Shown here: piece by piece, positions 6,206 through 6,488 of the stretch | Layout of the letters: each line of letters opens with the position of its first letter | Position numbering within the stretch: position 1 is the first letter of the stretch | Origin: Pseudomonadota bacterium | GTDB lineage: Bacteria > Pseudomonadota > Alphaproteobacteria > Caulobacterales > Caulobacteraceae | DNA: 6,488 bases | Assembly (NCBI GenBank): GCA_023434015.1 | Contig: JAEYTM010000306.1 | Span: 1 to 6,488 of the forward strand | Direction: 5' to 3' | Position numbers and translations under genes: made by a program | Notes under the pieces: model-generated | Told to the model about the DNA's origin: nothing | The model's database searches: none | Seen by the model: only the letters and a program-made list of their open reading frames with translations

Positions 6206-6241
6206 GCGAGAGACTCCGCCCCCTCCTGCGGCCCGGGAACC

Positions 6242-6256
6242 GCTTTTCCGGTTGCG
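6242..6256 (+). repeat. Weak hairpin after nrdA
   Basis: AACCG and CGGTT flank a short CTTTTC loop about 30-40 bases after the nrdA stop codon. The stem is only 5 bp and there is no T-run, so it is at best a poor intrinsic terminator. No better terminator is visible before the next gene. Confidence 0.2.
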
Positions 6257-6275
6257 CTGTTCCGTATTCGTGGAA

Positions 6276-6304
6276 GTCTGACGCCTGAACCGTGCGCGTC
6301 AGAC
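6276..6304 (+). repeat. Perfect 9-bp inverted repeat upstream of the last gene
   Basis: GTCTGACGC (6276-6284) and GCGTCAGAC (6296-6304) are exact reverse complements separated by 11 bases, with arm centres 20 bp apart. The right arm ends 23 bases before the ATG at 6328. With no T-run downstream it looks more like an operator for a dimeric regulator, or a leader hairpin, than a terminator. Two-turn spacing of the arms fits protein binding to one DNA face. I do not recognise the regulator. Confidence 0.5.
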
Positions 6305-6327
6305 GCGCGGGCAGGGAGAGGCGTGCG

Positions 6328-6488
6328 ATGCGGCGGGTGGCTTTCATGGCCATCGTCCTGGGATGTGGCGTGGCGGCTGATGCGGCCGCCCAGACGCGCG
6401 CACATGCCTCCTCCCATCCTCTGATGGACGCCGCCTTCGCCCCGGCGCGCGGCCCCGCCGCCGCCGCCGGCCAGAACCTGCTGGAGCG
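6328..6488 (+). CDS. N-terminus of an exported protein of unknown function, cut by the window end
   Basis: The ATG at 6328 follows a purine-rich GGGAGAGG (6314-6321), and 53 codons stay open to the window end. The product begins MRRVAFMAIVLGCGVAADA: two arginines, a short hydrophobic stretch (residues 4-12), then small residues ending in ADAAAQT, which fits a Sec signal peptide cleaved near residues 18-22. VLGC at 10-13 resembles a lipobox, but a 12-residue lipoprotein signal would be unusually short and leucine at -2 is atypical. The part after it is rich in Ala and Pro and gives no family signal. It is in the same direction as nrdA, 122 bases downstream, with its own inverted repeat in front, so it is probably transcribed separately. 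The function is unknown. Confidence 0.6.
   Translation, partial: MRRVAFMAIVLGCGVAADAAAQTRAHASSHPLMDAAFAPARGPAAAAGQNLLE

Overview
This GC-rich window reads as a chromosomal segment of an alphaproteobacterium, most likely from the Caulobacterales (Caulobacter, Phenylobacterium or Brevundimonas type). The evidence is the strong G/C preference at third codon positions, the style of the PutA and NrdA proteins, and a TTAA-N7-TTAA CtrA site plus clustered GANTC methylation sites upstream of nrdA. The genus is an inference. All four genes lie on the + strand, and no mobile element, CRISPR array, tRNA or rRNA is visible.

Layout. Positions 1-1471 hold the C-terminal part of a PutA-type proline catabolism protein, the delta-1-pyrroline-5-carboxylate dehydrogenase domain; its beginning lies outside the window. 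After a 95-base gap, 1567-3984 encodes a complete five-helix membrane-anchored PQQ-dependent dehydrogenase of the glucose/quinate/shikimate family, which passes electrons from periplasmic sugar or polyol oxidation to the quinone pool. A 358-base non-coding stretch (3985-4342) follows and is the most information-rich part of the window. Next is nrdA (4343-6205), the catalytic subunit of an aerobic class I ribonucleotide reductase that lacks the N-terminal ATP-cone. After a 122-base gap containing a perfect 9-bp inverted repeat, a new gene for an exported protein starts at 6328 and runs off the end.

How the parts relate. putA and the quinoprotein dehydrogenase both feed electrons from carbon sources into respiration, but nothing shows that they are co-transcribed. 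nrdA is functionally separate. Its upstream region contains, in order, a consensus DnaA box, two GANTC sites arranged as a small palindrome, a consensus-spaced CtrA site, a third GANTC site beside a TTGACG element, and two NrdR-like boxes exactly 31 bp apart. This suggests that dNTP synthesis here is controlled by replication initiation (DnaA), the cell-cycle master regulator (CtrA), DNA methylation state (CcrM/GcrA) and nucleotide sensing (NrdR).

I see no undescribed multi-gene system. The points worth checking are the layered nrdA control region, an arginine in the NAD-binding FTG(S/G)T loop of PutA, the loss of the histidine equivalent to E. coli GCD His775 in the quinoprotein dehydrogenase, and a hairpin overlapping that gene's Shine-Dalgarno sequence.
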